Below, piece by piece: positions 1-11,540 of a DNA stretch of 64,000 nt (positions are counted from its first letter, which is position 1; every line of letters starts with the position of its first letter). Source of the stretch: Isoetes taiwanensis. Its lineage: Eukaryota > Streptophyta > Lycopodiopsida > Isoetales > Isoetaceae. Location of the stretch: the NCBI GenBank assembly GCA_021234155.1, contig JAJEKV010000028.1, positions 14,583,905 through 14,647,904 on the forward strand, read 5' to 3'. Below the pieces are notes generated by a model that saw only the letters and a program-made list of their open reading frames with translations, had not been told where the DNA came from and did no database searches. Both the position numbers and the translations under genes were made by a program.

Positions 1-1
1 A

Positions 2-292
2 GGATTGGAAGTAGTCAACATTCTCCGAGAACGTGCCTTCGAACATTTGCAGTAGACTCTCCGACGAACTTGGGATTACTGGGAGATGACGAGGCATGAA
101 GCTTATGCCGATGCTAATGAGCATTTATGGCAGATTTTCTTTGCACTGCGAGATCTTTTTAATCTCCTCATCATTAGCCCCACCTTGGACTACCAGCATG
201 TCATTATTCAGGCATGGGCTCGCTACAAGGTAGTAAGAGCCGTACGGGAGAGCGTCCGCTATTCCATCCTCTACCCTTTTGCGCAGCCCTAG
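2..292 (+). pseudogene. 3' end of accessory reading frame upstream of gag (copy A)
   Basis: This is the last 97 codons of a frame that ends about 350 bases before gag. An in-frame TAG lies at 53-55; copy B has a sense codon at the matching place. The peptide is rich in aromatic residues and leucine (for example ALRDLFNLLIISPTLDY) and resembles no family I recognise. Collinear homology with 51,356-51,640 in copy B shows that it belongs to the retrotransposon family. The true start is outside the window. The product is unknown; it is not gag, protease or pol. Confidence 0.6.
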
Positions 293-648
293 TCTTAATC
301 TCTTCAGTTTTTCTTTTATGGCTAAGTAGGTGTTAACTAAAAGTTGTCTAATGTATGGCCTTATGGCTAAATAGGTGTGTAATCACTGCTTTTTGGACTG
401 TATGACTTTAAGCTTTTGCTAAAGATATGTATCCAATGTACTTGCTACTTGAAGTTACAATAAAGATCTTTTCTTCTCTTCTAGGGTCTTTATTATTATT
501 CCTAGCACTAATTAAGATGATCTCTTTGTGACCCTTGGTATCACAATAATTCTCCTTATACCTTCTTATTCTCAATATAGACGGTGCATGTAACGCCTCA
601 TGGCAGACACCCTCGAATGCTAGCAGACTAACACCTGAACAGGAACTT
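293..648 (+). other. Spacer between accessory frame and gag
   Basis: No coding signal. A short duplicated phrase (ATGGCTAA-TAGGTGT) occurs at about 318 and 363. Most of the stretch aligns with about 51,640-51,966 of copy B, so it is a conserved untranslated part of the element. The function is unknown; a downstream promoter, splice site or internal leader for gag would be possible. Confidence 0.5.
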
Positions 649-1419
649 TTGTTGATTAAGCGGCAGTTAGTAGAGCTGCAAACTTATGTGTTGAATGCCA
701 ACCCACCGCAGCATGTGCAAGAGGATGGGCCGGAGTTACCTCCGTTACCGCCAAGCCCACCACCACAGCAGCCACCTGCACTTGAACCAGGCCCCGCAGC
801 CGCACAAAGGAGGCACCATTCCAAACGTCGTCGGAGTTCCTCTAAGGATAGTGCCACATCCTCACAATCAGCCACCTCTGAGTCCTCGGAGTCGTCCGTA
901 TCATCTGGTGATCATACAAAGCGCCGGGACAAGGAGTACCGTAAGACGGTTGATACGGCCATAACCAGTATATGGAAAAATAGGAAATTGGCCCAGTTTG
1001 ATGGGAAGTCTAGAGGCGGCCTGAATGCAGAGTCCTGGTTGGACGAGATGAAGGAGTTTGGAAAATCCTATGGCATGACAGAAAAGGATATAGGAAAGGT
1101 TGCCACCACAAACCTTACAGGAGCCGCCCGTATTTGGTGGAAGGGCTATGCCAGGGCCAAGCATCTGGACAGAAGCAGGTGCAAGTTCAAAAAGTTTGCC
1201 AAAGCTTTTAAGTCACATTATGTGCCTCGTGCGCACAAATGCCAACAAATTCAGACCTTTTACAGGTTAGAGCAGAAGGGTATGTCGGTTCAGGCCTACA
1301 CTGATGAATTCATGCGCTTGAGGCTGTATGTACCAGGAATGAACGAAAAGAGAGCGGTGGAGGGCTATATTGAAGGGTTGGCCCCATCAATTAAACGAAT
1401 GGTTAAGGCCATAGGCTGA
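649..1419 (+). pseudogene. gag: gag N-terminal part (capsid region), chromovirus copy A
   Basis: The first about 90 residues are Pro/Ser/Arg-rich. A Retrotrans_gag-type capsid region follows (about residues 115-255), with the conserved core FDGKSRGG...AESWLDEMK, TGAARIWWKGY and the later IEGLAPSIKRMVKA. The start is not a canonical ATG (TTG at 649); the true start may differ. The frame ends at TGA 1417-1419. Copy B carries about two dozen extra bases at this spot, so a small deletion here shifted the frame and split gag. The nucleocapsid half continues from 1430 in another frame. Confidence 0.9.
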
Positions 1420-1429
1420 GGCTAAGGCA

Positions 1430-2272
1430 TTGAGCCTTGAAGAGGGCGCACCACGAAACCAGTACCAGCGCCCTGCCTCTTACTCGCAGCCACGCCCGTA
1501 CACACCTTATAAGGGCCGTTCACCGAGTCCGGGGCCCTCTCAGCAGAACTCTAACGGCCGCCAAGAAAAGAAAGTCACTTTCAACATGCCCGACAAACCG
1601 AACAACGTCGGTAAGGAAGTTCGGAACCTCTTACAGTCTATTTCCAAAGAGGCCCGAGAGCAGCTCCGCAGAGATAAAGCATGTTACAGGTGTATGCGGC
1701 CCGGGCACTTCATGCAGAATTGCCCTTATGTCACGCAGACTGCACAGCTGGCCATGGCCGACCTCGATTGGGACGATCTCGAGTCTACACTACCTGTCGA
1801 GGAGGAGGCTCCCGAATATATTCACGGTGCATCTCATATCCTTGTAGCCATAGAAACCGGCAATGCTGAAAGTCAGCCTGCTGTTATTTCTACCATAGGT
1901 CAAGTGGACAGTAAGCCTTTCATAATTCTTATGGATACGGGAAGTACACATAATTTTGCTTCTCCTAGGATGGCCCAGGTATTGCAGCTTGAGACTTTGA
2001 GGTCCCGACCGAAACCTGTCACGTTAGCCAGTGGAAAAATAAGACATACTCATGGCAAAATGCAGCTGCCAAGTGCACCAGTTGCATTGGGTGCCGAGTT
2101 AATGGATATTGGCAAATATGATCTGATTGTTGGTATGGAATTTTTGGCATCTGCAAAAGCCAATATCGACTGCGAAAAGCGGGAGGTTACCTTCAACGCA
2201 GCTAATGGAGCCCGTGTAACTATAAAAGGTGATCCATTAAACCCTATTATGCAGTCTATGTCCATCAGGTAG
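1430..2272 (+). pseudogene. gag C-terminal (CCHC knuckle) and aspartic protease
   Basis: Continuation of gag-pol after the frameshift. A CX2CX4HX4C zinc knuckle (CYRCMRPGHFMQNC, about residues 86-99) binds RNA in this family. The retropepsin active-site triad DTG follows in ILMDTGSTHNF (codons at about 1934-1942), with the second conserved block DLIVGMEFLA near residue 236. The frame ends at TAG 2270-2272, but the same frame continues without a further stop into reverse transcriptase. This stop is therefore a point lesion and not a domain boundary. The size and order fit a Ty3 gag-protease junction. Confidence 0.93.
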
Positions 2273-2353
2273 TTAAGTAAGGCTATACGCAAGGATAAGC
2301 TACTTTGCGTCATCAGACTTGCATCCATTGAGTCAGATGCTAAACAGAAGCAT

Positions 2354-4522
2354 GTGGTTGATGCATTGCCAGAAAGCATTGCTAATCTTCTTAGGGAATT
2401 TAGTGATCTCTTTCCAGACGAGATCCAGAAACTTCCTCCATTCAGAGGGGTGGAATGTGAGATAGCTTTGGAACCAGGCACTAAGCCTACCAGTAAGGCC
2501 CCGTACCGTATGAGTTCCCCTGAATTGGCAGAGCTTAAGAAGCAACTTCAGGAGCTATTAAACCTAGGCTTCATTCGGCCTAGTGTTTCGCCTTTTGGCG
2601 CTCCTATCCTTTTTGTTAAGAAGAAGGATGGCTCCTTGAGGATGTGTATCGACTATCGCCAGCTCAATAAGCATACCATCAAGAATCGCTATGCTTTGCC
2701 CAGAGCAGACGACCTTATGGACCAGTTGCAAGGGGCCAGGTACTTCTCAAAGATAGACTTACGCTCTGGATATCATCAGATAAGAATTAAAGAGGAGGAC
2801 ATTCATAAATCTGCCTTTCGCACTAGATATGGGCATTATGAATTTACTGTTATGCCTTTTGGATTAACTAATGCCCCCGCAACTTTCATGCGATTGATGA
2901 ATGATGTCTTCCGACAATACTTGGATGATTTTGTTGTTATTTTCTTTGACGACATTCTCATCTATAGTAAGACTCTGGAGGAGCATGAGAAACATCTTCG
3001 GTTGGCCCTACAAAAGTTAAGACACCACCAGCTCTTTGCCAAGTTCTCTAAGTGCAAGTTTGCCACTCCGAAGGTGGATTATTTGGGACATGTCATTTTA
3101 GCAGAGGGAATTGCTACCGATCCGGCAAAGATAGAGGCAGTGAAGGATTGGCTCATTCCAGGTAATGTTTCAGAGGTCCGAAGTTTCTTAGGATTGGCAG
3201 GATATTACCGGAAATTTGTTAAAGATTTTGCAAAGATTGCAGCACCGCTCACTGATCTTACAAAGCATGAGAAGGTGAAGGATTGGATTGAGCATTGGAA
3301 AGCAAAAGTCCAGGGAAGTTTTCAGAAGCTTAAGAATGCTTTAACGTCAGCACCAGTCCTCACATTGCCTGATCCTGAAAAGGATAAACTAGTAGCAACG
3401 GATGCCAGTAAGATTGCTACCGGTGGAGTCCTAATGCAGGAGGGGAGGGTTATTGCATATGATTCAAAGAAAATGAATGAGACTGAACAGCGATACCCTA
3501 CCCATGATCAGGAGTTGTTAGCCATTGTCCGCGCTCTGCGTATATGGAGACACTATCTTCTTGGTAGAAGATTTCAACTTGATATAGATCATCAGAGTCT
3601 CCGTTATCTATCCACCCAGCCGAATCTCAACCTCCGTCAGAGAAGATGGATGGAATTTCTGGAGGAGTATGATTTTGAGATTATGTATAAGCCTGGGAAG
3701 CACAATGTGGTTGCGGATGCGTTGTCGCGCCATCCCTTGGTAACCCGAACCCATTGTAATGCAATTTCCACCCTCACTAGTGAGTTTGGAAAACAGATAG
3801 AACAGACCTTGGCCACAGATCCCGAGTTCCGTCATGTTTGGAATAGTTTGAATAAGGAGGCACGCACAAATAAAGAACGTGAAGCTTTCCGTTCGTATAA
3901 GAAAGAGGGCAACTTGTTATATTACAAGGATAAGTTGTGTGTACCTGAGACTTCAGGAGTACGTAAGCTAATTCTCCATGACACGCACAACAGCCCTATA
4001 GCTGGACATGCAGGTTTTATGAAGACCTACTTTAAGATCCGCTCCAGTTATTTTTGGCCTTCCATGAAAAAGGACATTGCCAGGTACATTAAGCAGTGTC
4101 AAGTGTGTCAGCAAACCAAGGCTGAGCAACTAAGAATTCCAGGAGAGTTGCAACCTCTGGATGTGCCCAACGCTAAGTGGGAAGTGATAACCATGGATTT
4201 CATTGTGGGCCTTCCACGTACTCTCCGTGGATATGATGCATTGATGGTAGTGGTCGACAAATTGTCGAAAATGGCTCATTTCTTGCCATGTCGTACCACG
4301 GATACAGCCTTCGATACCGCTTTGCTATTTGCAAAGGAGATCTTCAGATTGCATGGAATGCCACGCGTTATTGTATCCGACAGGGATCCTAAATTCGTAA
4401 GTGCATTCTGGAAAGATTTCTTTGCCACCATCCAGACCAAGCTTGCTATGAGTACGGCATATCATCCTCAGACGGATGGTCAGACCGAACGTACCAATCG
4501 TATTATAGAGGATATGCTATGA
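2354..4522 (+). pseudogene. pol: Reverse transcriptase, RNase H and integrase core
   Basis: This is a continuous 722-codon stretch of pol in the protease frame. Reverse transcriptase: [12 protein letters not shown] (catalytic Asp about residue 135), [12 protein letters not shown], and FFDDILIYS (Asp 199-200; the usual YVDD/YIDD is FFDD here). RNase H: TDAS (D350), QELLAIV (E387), NVVADALSR (D455). Integrase: HHCC zinc finger (H542, H552, C582, C585), then D615 in [11 protein letters not shown]676 in VSDRDPKFV and E712 in [13 protein letters not shown] at 4520-4522 interrupts the frame just after the DDE core; the sequence then continues in the same frame. The catalytic residues are all present. 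Confidence 0.97.
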
Positions 4523-4528
4523 AGTTAT

Positions 4529-5440
4529 GTGTGGAGTAAGCAATCACAATGGGCTGACTATATTTACCTGGTCGAATTTGCCTATAACAGCATGAAACAG
4601 GAATCTTCCAGAATGTCTCCCTTCATGATCAATTATGGTTATCAATGCCTTACTCCAGACACATGGCATAATCCCGTTTCTAAGGTGGAGGTTTCTCAGC
4701 AACTCCTCTTGGAAATGCAAGCTTTGGTTGAAGAAGTTCCTGATTACTTATTGGCTGCACGCAGTCGTCAGAAGAGTGTAGCGGATAAGCACAGAAACCC
4801 ACGAGTCTTCCAGGTGGGCGAATCAGTTTGGCTTAAGATTAAGGTAAAACAAGCCAAGCTCAAGATTGGTAACTGCAAGAAGCTGGCACCCAGATGGGCT
4901 GGGCCGTTCAAAATTATTGAACGTGTTGGGGAACAGGCATATCGCCTGGATTTGCCACCCCGCTTGAAGATCCACAAGGTCTTTCACGTGAGCCTTCTGA
5001 AACAACACACCCCAGATCCAGAGGAGATCTTGGATACACCCACCCTTCTTGAAATGACGGAAGAGCATCTAGAGATAGTGCCTGAAGCTCTTCTTGATCG
5101 GGCCTATAAGCAGACCAGAAGGAGAAGGAGTCAAATGCTACAATACTTGGTTAAGTGGAAACACTTGCCAGCAGAGGATGCTACGTGGGTGATGAAGATA
5201 GACCTTGAAAAGCACTATCCGGACTTCATGCGAGAATCTCAGGGCCGCATCATCAACGATGCTATCAACCCCGCTCCCGGCGGTAAGCTTGAAGGCTTGA
5301 TTCGCCGAGAATCATGCAGTAGAGGGGTAGATGCATCGTGGTTGATAATAGTTACCGATGATGGGATCACCTTCGTGTTCCCTAGGACGTGGTGTATTGT
5401 CAATGTGGACATGACCGCGAATTACTTGGAAAGCATGTAG
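4529..5440 (+). pseudogene. Integrase C-terminus with GPF motif and chromodomain
   Basis: This continues the pol frame after the TGA at 4520. The end of the integrase fold (WADYIYLVEFAYN) is followed by the GPF/GPY module (RWAGPFKIIERVGEQAYRLDLP, about residues 122-143). A chromodomain spans about residues 178-233 (VPEALLDRA, QYLVKWKHLPAEDATW, LEKHYPDF). In chromoviruses this domain directs integration to heterochromatin marks. About 70 residues extend past it, ending at TAG 5438-5440; the last ten codons or so are conserved in copy B just downstream of its large deletion. Confidence 0.95.
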
Positions 5441-5917
5441 TTAATAGGCCGCGTTCATCTCGGCTATAATAGGAACTTGACCATTCCTTACGCCGCAATG
5501 AATTGCGAACCATAAGCATGATAGGTTCCCTTGTAGATAGATTTTCTTTTATTTCTTATAGGGGGTGGTCCCTTCAACCACAACCTAATTATTTTATCTA
5601 TATAAACTGATGTATTGATATGTGCAGGCCAGTGAGCAGTACGTGACCTCCCATGTATAGAGGGTTGCTGATGGCCCGACTTCTCCAGTTTTATTTTATC
5701 TACAAGGCTTGTCCTTTTGTTACTCTGATGTTGATATTGGACTTCGGTCCTTGAACTCTTTGCTTGTGATGATCATGTAAAATGCACCTCGGTGCTTGAA
5801 CTGTTCCAAACTTTAAAGTTTTAATGTATTACCTTCGGAAATAAGGAATTACCCTCCTTCATAATGTAATTTCCTATATTTGTATCTAACCCCAATGCTG
5901 AGGACAGCATTATTTCT
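5441..5917 (+). other. 3' untranslated region of copy A
   Basis: This lies between the pol stop and the polypurine tract and has no coding capacity. It is collinear with about 53,160-53,631 of copy B, with small indels. It contains several short CGGTCCTTGAAC/CGGTGCTTGAAC-type near-repeats around 5745-5800. Confidence 0.75.
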
Positions 5918-5929
5918 AAGGAGGGGAGG
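5918..5929 (+). promoter_or_regulatory. Polypurine tract of copy A
   Basis: AAGGAGGGGAGG lies immediately before the 3' LTR. This is the expected position and composition for the plus-strand primer of an LTR retrotransposon. Copy B has a matching AAGGAGGG tract at 53,632. Confidence 0.8.
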
Positions 5930-7677
5930 TGGCGAGTATGTCATTATAAATATCTTGACACATCACCCAAGAAAACGCCACCATTTATAACCTAGGAGGT
6001 TGACCTAAAAGGGATTAAATTAGCTATGCTACTTTAATTATTAAGGATAACAACCCATGGTTCGAAAATAGGGGAGTTCCTCCCCTAAAAATCCGCCCAC
6101 TTGTGTTAAATGGGGTATAAAAAACAATTTTCCCAAGCAAGGAAATAAAGGAGGTTGACACTAAAAGGGATAATAAATTTTTTAGCCTACGGCATTTTTA
6201 CTTTAATTACATTGATAACAACATTAACAACCTATAATTAAGGAATTAATATCTAAGTGGTTTAATTAAGTTAAATAATGATTTGGGAAGGCGCCACCTG
6301 GCCAAACTCGATTGGCCAGCATGGGAATGCTAATTTGGGCTATCAAGGTGGATCACCATCCCACTTCACCCCAAAATCGACCCAGGAGAAGGAGCATTTG
6401 GAGCCCAAGCACTGAACTGCTTCTTTGAACACCCCGTGGTTCTTTGAACACCCGAGTCTCGAGGGATGGAGGCGCCTCATGACAATGGATCAAGTTGGAA
6501 CTCGGGTTAGTAGATAATCTAGTTGATATCTTTAAGGCTACTGCTTCAGTTAAGTTCTTTGAGTCTTCTCTGGATGTTCTTACTTAGGATTAACCCTTCT
6601 TGGTATTTAAGATTACATTTCAATTATGGATTATGTTTATGATGGATGGATGGATGTGTATATGAAAGTAGCTCTGTTAAACTTCCATAAAGCAGGGATT
6701 AGAGGGGGGTAGAGACCTCTGTGCCATATGCTTTAGTATGCTCCTAGTAGCTCCTTTAATTCCCAATTATTGCGGCCTGTGCACAAGAGACCACCGAGTC
6801 GTGGATGCTATGGAATTGCTTAGCACCAGAGAAGGGACGCAGTGGTGAAGTGGGGGTGGGGTCTTTCACGAACATACAAGGCTCCTGGGACTCCTACAGT
6901 GGGCTAGGCCTGATAGCCGGTCACGTAGAGGGCCGGGTATGGGTCTGACACTCCCTGGGTGCAGAGGTGTGACCCGTATGGGGCACCCTGTACTTTGATT
7001 AGATTTAGGGGGTATGGATGCGGGGGTCGCTGATGCGGCACGTATTCTCTAGCTCACCCATGGAACCACTGTGATCCTGGAAGGGGACACTTCCCTGACC
7101 TGCCTCATCGGACCGGGGCGTCATGAACCCTGGAGTAGGCTCGAAGGGTGATACCTAGAGTTTGCGTCTCCGGAAGGCTATAGTGATGCCATAGCATGAT
7201 TCGACTCATCTGCAAAGTGTGCACAGGAGGGGCGGATGGAGTGGACAACCCTAGCCAATGTTCTATGCCAGCCAACGCCATGCCAAGATTCGGTCTGCTG
7301 ATCTCTTGAGACCTAGCCGTCAGTCGATCCTCACTGGAGTCCGAGCCGGGGTAGAACCATGGGTTTGGGGTGTTTTCCCTAGTATTAAATGCATATTCTT
7401 TGTTGTTGTTGTCACGTGGATGGATGTGCCACCCCTCGTGGTGGTATTTTATGATATGATTATGCTATGTGCTAACCTTGTATTCACGCTTCCGCGACAT
7501 AGTAGCCCCATTGAAGGCGTGGGCCGAATGACCCCTCTGTGTCCTTCACTCGAGCATCTTTCTATAGATGGCCCGAGTTTGACGGAGGGCCCTGCTCGTG
7601 GCGAGTCGGTTGCCATGGGAGGGGAAAGTCCCCGTATGTATACGTCTGAGTGTCGTATATGTTCAGGGAGCGTCACA
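5930..7677 (+). repeat. 3' LTR of copy A
   Basis: About 1.75 kb, aligning along its length with the 5' LTR of copy B (45,810-47,387). The right end is CGTCACA, as in copy B. The left end reads TGGCGAG rather than TGTGACG, so the terminal inverted repeat is damaged. It is about 170 bp longer than the copy B LTR because of a duplicated or inserted stretch around 6,000-6,170: the phrase GGTTGAC-CTAAAAGGGAT recurs there. No protein is encoded. Confidence 0.9.
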
Positions 7678-8159
7678 ACTATGACTTTTTTCTTTCTTGG
7701 CCTCTCTACCGCAGCACAGGAAGTGATAAAATTAAGGGCTTGGTTCTGTCTACATGGATGCCTTATGGCATTCCATGTGTTTTGGGGCATCTGCCCACAA
7801 GCAAACAAGCGGCCATCATCTTCATGCGGCCGCGTGTAAAAGGTACAACAGACGCCATATTTTTGGGCGTCTGGATGGCGAGGGTTGTGAAGCACCCGAA
7901 TTAAAAAAATTTGTATCCGCAAGGTTGGCGTATTGGAGCCGCCATGAATTATATGCATATTTGTGTTTGCATCATTTTCCGGCGATTTCTACCATCTTTT
8001 TTCACAGATCAATTACGTATTTTTGCAAGAAAAGGGGGAGTTTACGTACATTTTGTACTTTTTCATATTTTACCTATGCAACCAGACCTAGTTTGGAACA
8101 AGTGATTATATGTTAGATCTAGCTTGGAAAATGTACTGAATACAAAAGAAAGAAAGAAA
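7678..8159. other. Spacer, no gene seen
   Basis: This flanks the LTR. Several overlapping short frames in all phases show no family resemblance. A short inverted repeat (AGACGCC ... GGCGTCT) lies near 7849-7871. Nothing else is supported. Confidence 0.5.
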
Positions 8160-9118
8160 AAAATAACCAATGGAACCTCTTGCAGTCAATAGGTCTGATG
8201 TAGATATGTGGATGGAAGATGTTAATCTTTAACAAAATCATCAACATTTAAAGGAAGAGACATCAATGACATAGCATTTACATGGAGAGGCATAGCAGGC
8301 CTCCTACTCAAGAGAGTAAAGATTGTCCACTCCATGTTCAAGCTCCCATTAGACTTGACACCTTAGGCAATAGTCGACCTAGGTGTCACATGCAAATTGG
8401 TAGAAAGGTCAAGAAGGAAAAAAATCATAGTGTGGGGTAAAATGAGTATAGCATGCTCAGATGCACTCGCAATAATAGACATTGACCTGAAGGGAATGAT
8501 CAGGACCATTTGGATGCAACATATCAGTGGTGACTTTAGACAATTAATGTCATCTAAGCAAAGAATGTTTCAGAGTGCGTCGAGAACACCCATTTGGGTA
8601 ACACTTCAAGGCCTTTTAGCTCACACAAAACATGCATGTGCACCGACATGAAAAGGAATGGTCCAAATAGCTGAAGTTTGTGGTGATGGTGGAGCGTGAA
8701 AAAGGAGGTCATTGTATTCGCTAAGAACACTACTGAAATACCAACTACCATCATCCAAGTGATGCTAAGGATCCTATGTGCCGAGTAATCATAAGAACAT
8801 CGAATGTCACTCTACTGCCAAGAATCAATGCGTTGTCCTTTGATTCTTACATGTAGAAGACAATACCCAATCCGGCTGGCATTCTCAATGACCATAAAAA
8901 AGTCTCAAGGACAATACTTGCAAATAGTCGGCATCTACTTTCCATCACTAGTCTTCACATATGGCCAACTTTATGTCGACCTCTTGAAATGCATTTCAAA
9001 AAAAAAGGGGATCAAAATCATCATTCAAGAAATGTTGCAAGAGGATAGAACCATCAGAGCTATACCTCAAACATTCTATACAAAGAAATGTGAAAAGAAA
9101 GTTTTACAATTTTAAAAC
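8160..9118 (+). pseudogene. Helitron Pif1-like helicase relic
   Basis: Fragments of the C-terminal helicase of a Helitron replicase (Pif1 superfamily) can be followed across frames. At about 8270-8400 there is a GIAGLLL-KRVKIVHSMFKLPLDL block. At 8397-8520 lies the Walker-B-like segment KIIVWGKMSIACSDALAIID, in which the expected Asp-Glu is replaced by Gly-Lys. At 8866-9010 lies the conserved C-terminal block [17 protein letters not shown]...[19 protein letters not shown]. Several frameshifts and stops and the lost Walker B acidic pair make it non-functional. No Rep (HUH) domain and no Helitron ends were recognised, so only a fragment is present. Confidence 0.85.
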
Positions 9119-10440
9119 TAGTCTTTATCTACTATATATAAGCACCTCAACCCAAAAAAGTATGTTGCTAAAAGCAGTAAGTTTTGCCAATGCCAGATGC
9201 TCTAGAATATTGTGGAAATTTATAAGGGCATGACCTTAACCCTTAAGCCATAAATAAAAAGTTTGCAAAGATCTCGACAACATTGTAACTAGTATGAATA
9301 AGAACCTTAAGATTAAAACAAAAAGGTTCCATAAAATAGAGTTGAGATTCTTCTTAAAATAGTAACTTCAGTCAAATGTTGTAGAATGATATGGGAAAAA
9401 GACTAATGATTGTTGACTAAACAGCTAGCATGAAACAAATACCTTTAATCCAACATAGAAAGTCCACAAAAAGTTTTCATAGGAGTTGGATAGTAGCTAT
9501 TGACTGCTCACCCAACATGAATATGTACCAATCAACTCAATAGTAGAAGCTCTAAAATGAATGCTTCCAATATAGCCCAACCACACAGGGCACTTTTCTA
9601 GTAAATTTCGATGTATAGTATCCGACTAATAGGTACCAAATTTTAGATACACCATAGAAATTTATAGGATGAATTTGAGCTGGTTTCGCCAAACAAAATA
9701 TAAATATCTTAATTTGTTCTTCGACTTTTAAGGGCAGTTTTCCATGAACAACTACAAGCTCTAGTAATCCAACCTTCAAGGCAGTTTCCCACACCAAACT
9801 GTTGACAAATTTTAATTAGGCCTCTACAGATGCAGAATTGAACTACTAAAGTTAAATGCTGATGATTCTCCTAAGAGTGGAGACCAAAATTTTATAGGAC
9901 AATGTCCCTACATTTTACAAAAATACCAAAATGTCTCTAAAAATAGAGTGTGTGGCTAAAACAACAGTAATTTTTATGTCACTAATTAAATAGGAAAGTG
10001 CCCTCAACAAAATTTATAGATAAGTAAGAGATTTTTCAAATGACAATAGAATCATTTAAAACGGAGTTGGAATCTTCAAGTTACAGTGTTTTAATAATTG
10101 TTTTCATAAATAACTCAAAAAATCATAACTTGTGAATGTTAACTCCGATTTACACTAGTTTGAAACAAACTCAAAAAAGCATAACTTCTGAATGTTGACT
10201 CCGATTTACACGAGTTTGATGTTAGTGGAAAGGCATGCATGCAACTTTTGGATTCGATGAGCCACAAAAACTATATTATCACATTTACCAAAATGAACAT
10301 AACTTTTGGATTTGATGAGCCACAAAATTTACATTATCATATTTACCATTGGTAACTTTGGCAAAAAATAAGGGCATTTTGATAATTTTTGCATTTGTTT
10401 AATGTTGGGTTGTCAACCGTCTATAAGTAATGAAGACTCG
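9119..10440. other. AT-rich spacer with short direct repeats
   Basis: No genes. At about 10,115-10,220 a phrase of about 50 bases (CTCAAAAAA-CATAACTT...TCCGATTTACAC) occurs twice in tandem. A second phrase (AACTTTTGGATT-GATGAGCC) recurs at about 10,238 and 10,300. These look like local duplications in non-coding DNA. Confidence 0.55.
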
Positions 10441-11540
10441 TCTTAATTGAAGACATTCTTGCTAATGCGCGTATGCTATTAGTATTTGATATTTCTGCAT
10501 TCTGAACTTTGCTTTATGCGTTTGATAATATTTCCACGTAAAGGCCAATGTTCCAAAAAACAAGTGGCTATCCTGCATGATTCACTTAACCATATACAGC
10601 ATCAAAATTATGTTGCACCAAAACATGCCAGGTTCAACACTGGAAAGAGCCATTTTGGCCTGGACAGTTAATCTAATCAGATTTTTATTGGCGTTGGCAA
10701 CGCTATCAAAGTGCTTCCAGAATCCAGGATCTGCTGCGAAGCAACTAATAAGAAAATAGTAAATATGGAGATTAGGACAGATGTTCCAAGCATGCATGAA
10801 TATGCATGCATATCATATGCCACACAGACCATATTAAGAGTAATAAGCGACTGGGTGTGAAGCATATTCTTCTTAGACAGGACCTTGGTAGTAGTAACCA
10901 TGACATTACAGTCATATTTCTTCTGCATTGTTAAGCTACACGGTCCCAATCAGAATGTGTATATAATCAAGTGAACTACAGAGTCCCAACCTTGCTGCAG
11001 TAACCATGACATTGCAGAAAGATTTCATATTCTTCTGCATTGTTAAGCTACACAGTCCCAATCACAATGTGTAAATAATCAGGTCTCCAGAATATTCTTC
11101 ACGGTTTTGAAAACTTTTGGTTGGTCTTTGTATCTCTGTTAACACTCCATTCTTCATCAGATGCGTGTTTAATTTAAATCCTCGTCTTTTCAAATAATAA
11201 AATGATTGGGTAATCTTAAAACTGAATGCTGGCCTGACCAGTTGAGTCCCAGTCTCCAACAATGGTCATGTATTAAAGGAGCATCACAGATTGCAGGGGC
11301 AGGTAGGACACATAAGTATCCCCAACTTTCATCTGACTTCTTCCACCTTGAGGAGTATACAATTTCCACTTTGCAGTTACAGAAAAATGAGTCTTCACTA
11401 ATGAGATCAATGAGGGTGCCAAAACTGGATGTAGACATAGGAAAGGTCTTGCCCCTGGGATGCTCAACGCCTCGTGTACATCCTTATATACACTTTTCTT
11501 GCTCAGGTACATAGCCTTAAACTTCTATATGGAGCAATTC
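10441..11540. other. Spacer/3' flank of TFB2 with a direct repeat
   Basis: Region downstream of the minus-strand TFB2 stop; it may include the 3' UTR. A direct repeat of about 80 bases is present at about 10,893-10,970 and 11,000-11,090 (shared core TTCTTCTGCATTGTTAAGCT). No clear polyadenylation signal or further exon was identified. Confidence 0.45.

Larger units (their letters stand above)
1..7677 (+). mobile_element. Ty3/gypsy chromovirus, copy A (5' end outside window)
   Basis: Autonomous-type LTR retrotransposon entering from the left edge. Order seen: end of an accessory reading frame, gag with CCHC knuckle, aspartic protease, reverse transcriptase, RNase H, integrase with GPF module and chromodomain, polypurine tract, 3' LTR. 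RT before integrase plus a chromodomain places it in the Ty3/gypsy chromovirus group. The right boundary is set by the terminal CGTCACA, which also ends the 5' LTR of copy B. The polyprotein is interrupted by one frameshifting deletion and two in-frame stops, so this copy is inactive, although coding capacity is otherwise continuous. The 5' LTR and target duplication lie outside the window. Confidence 0.95.

Noticed and set aside
7754-8116. 120-codon plus-strand frame after the LTR
   Set aside because: Three frames overlap here with comparable length and none resembles a protein family.
11206-11514. 102-codon frame downstream of TFB2
   Set aside because: It has an equally open antisense frame, no domain, and lies in the probable 3' flank of TFB2.
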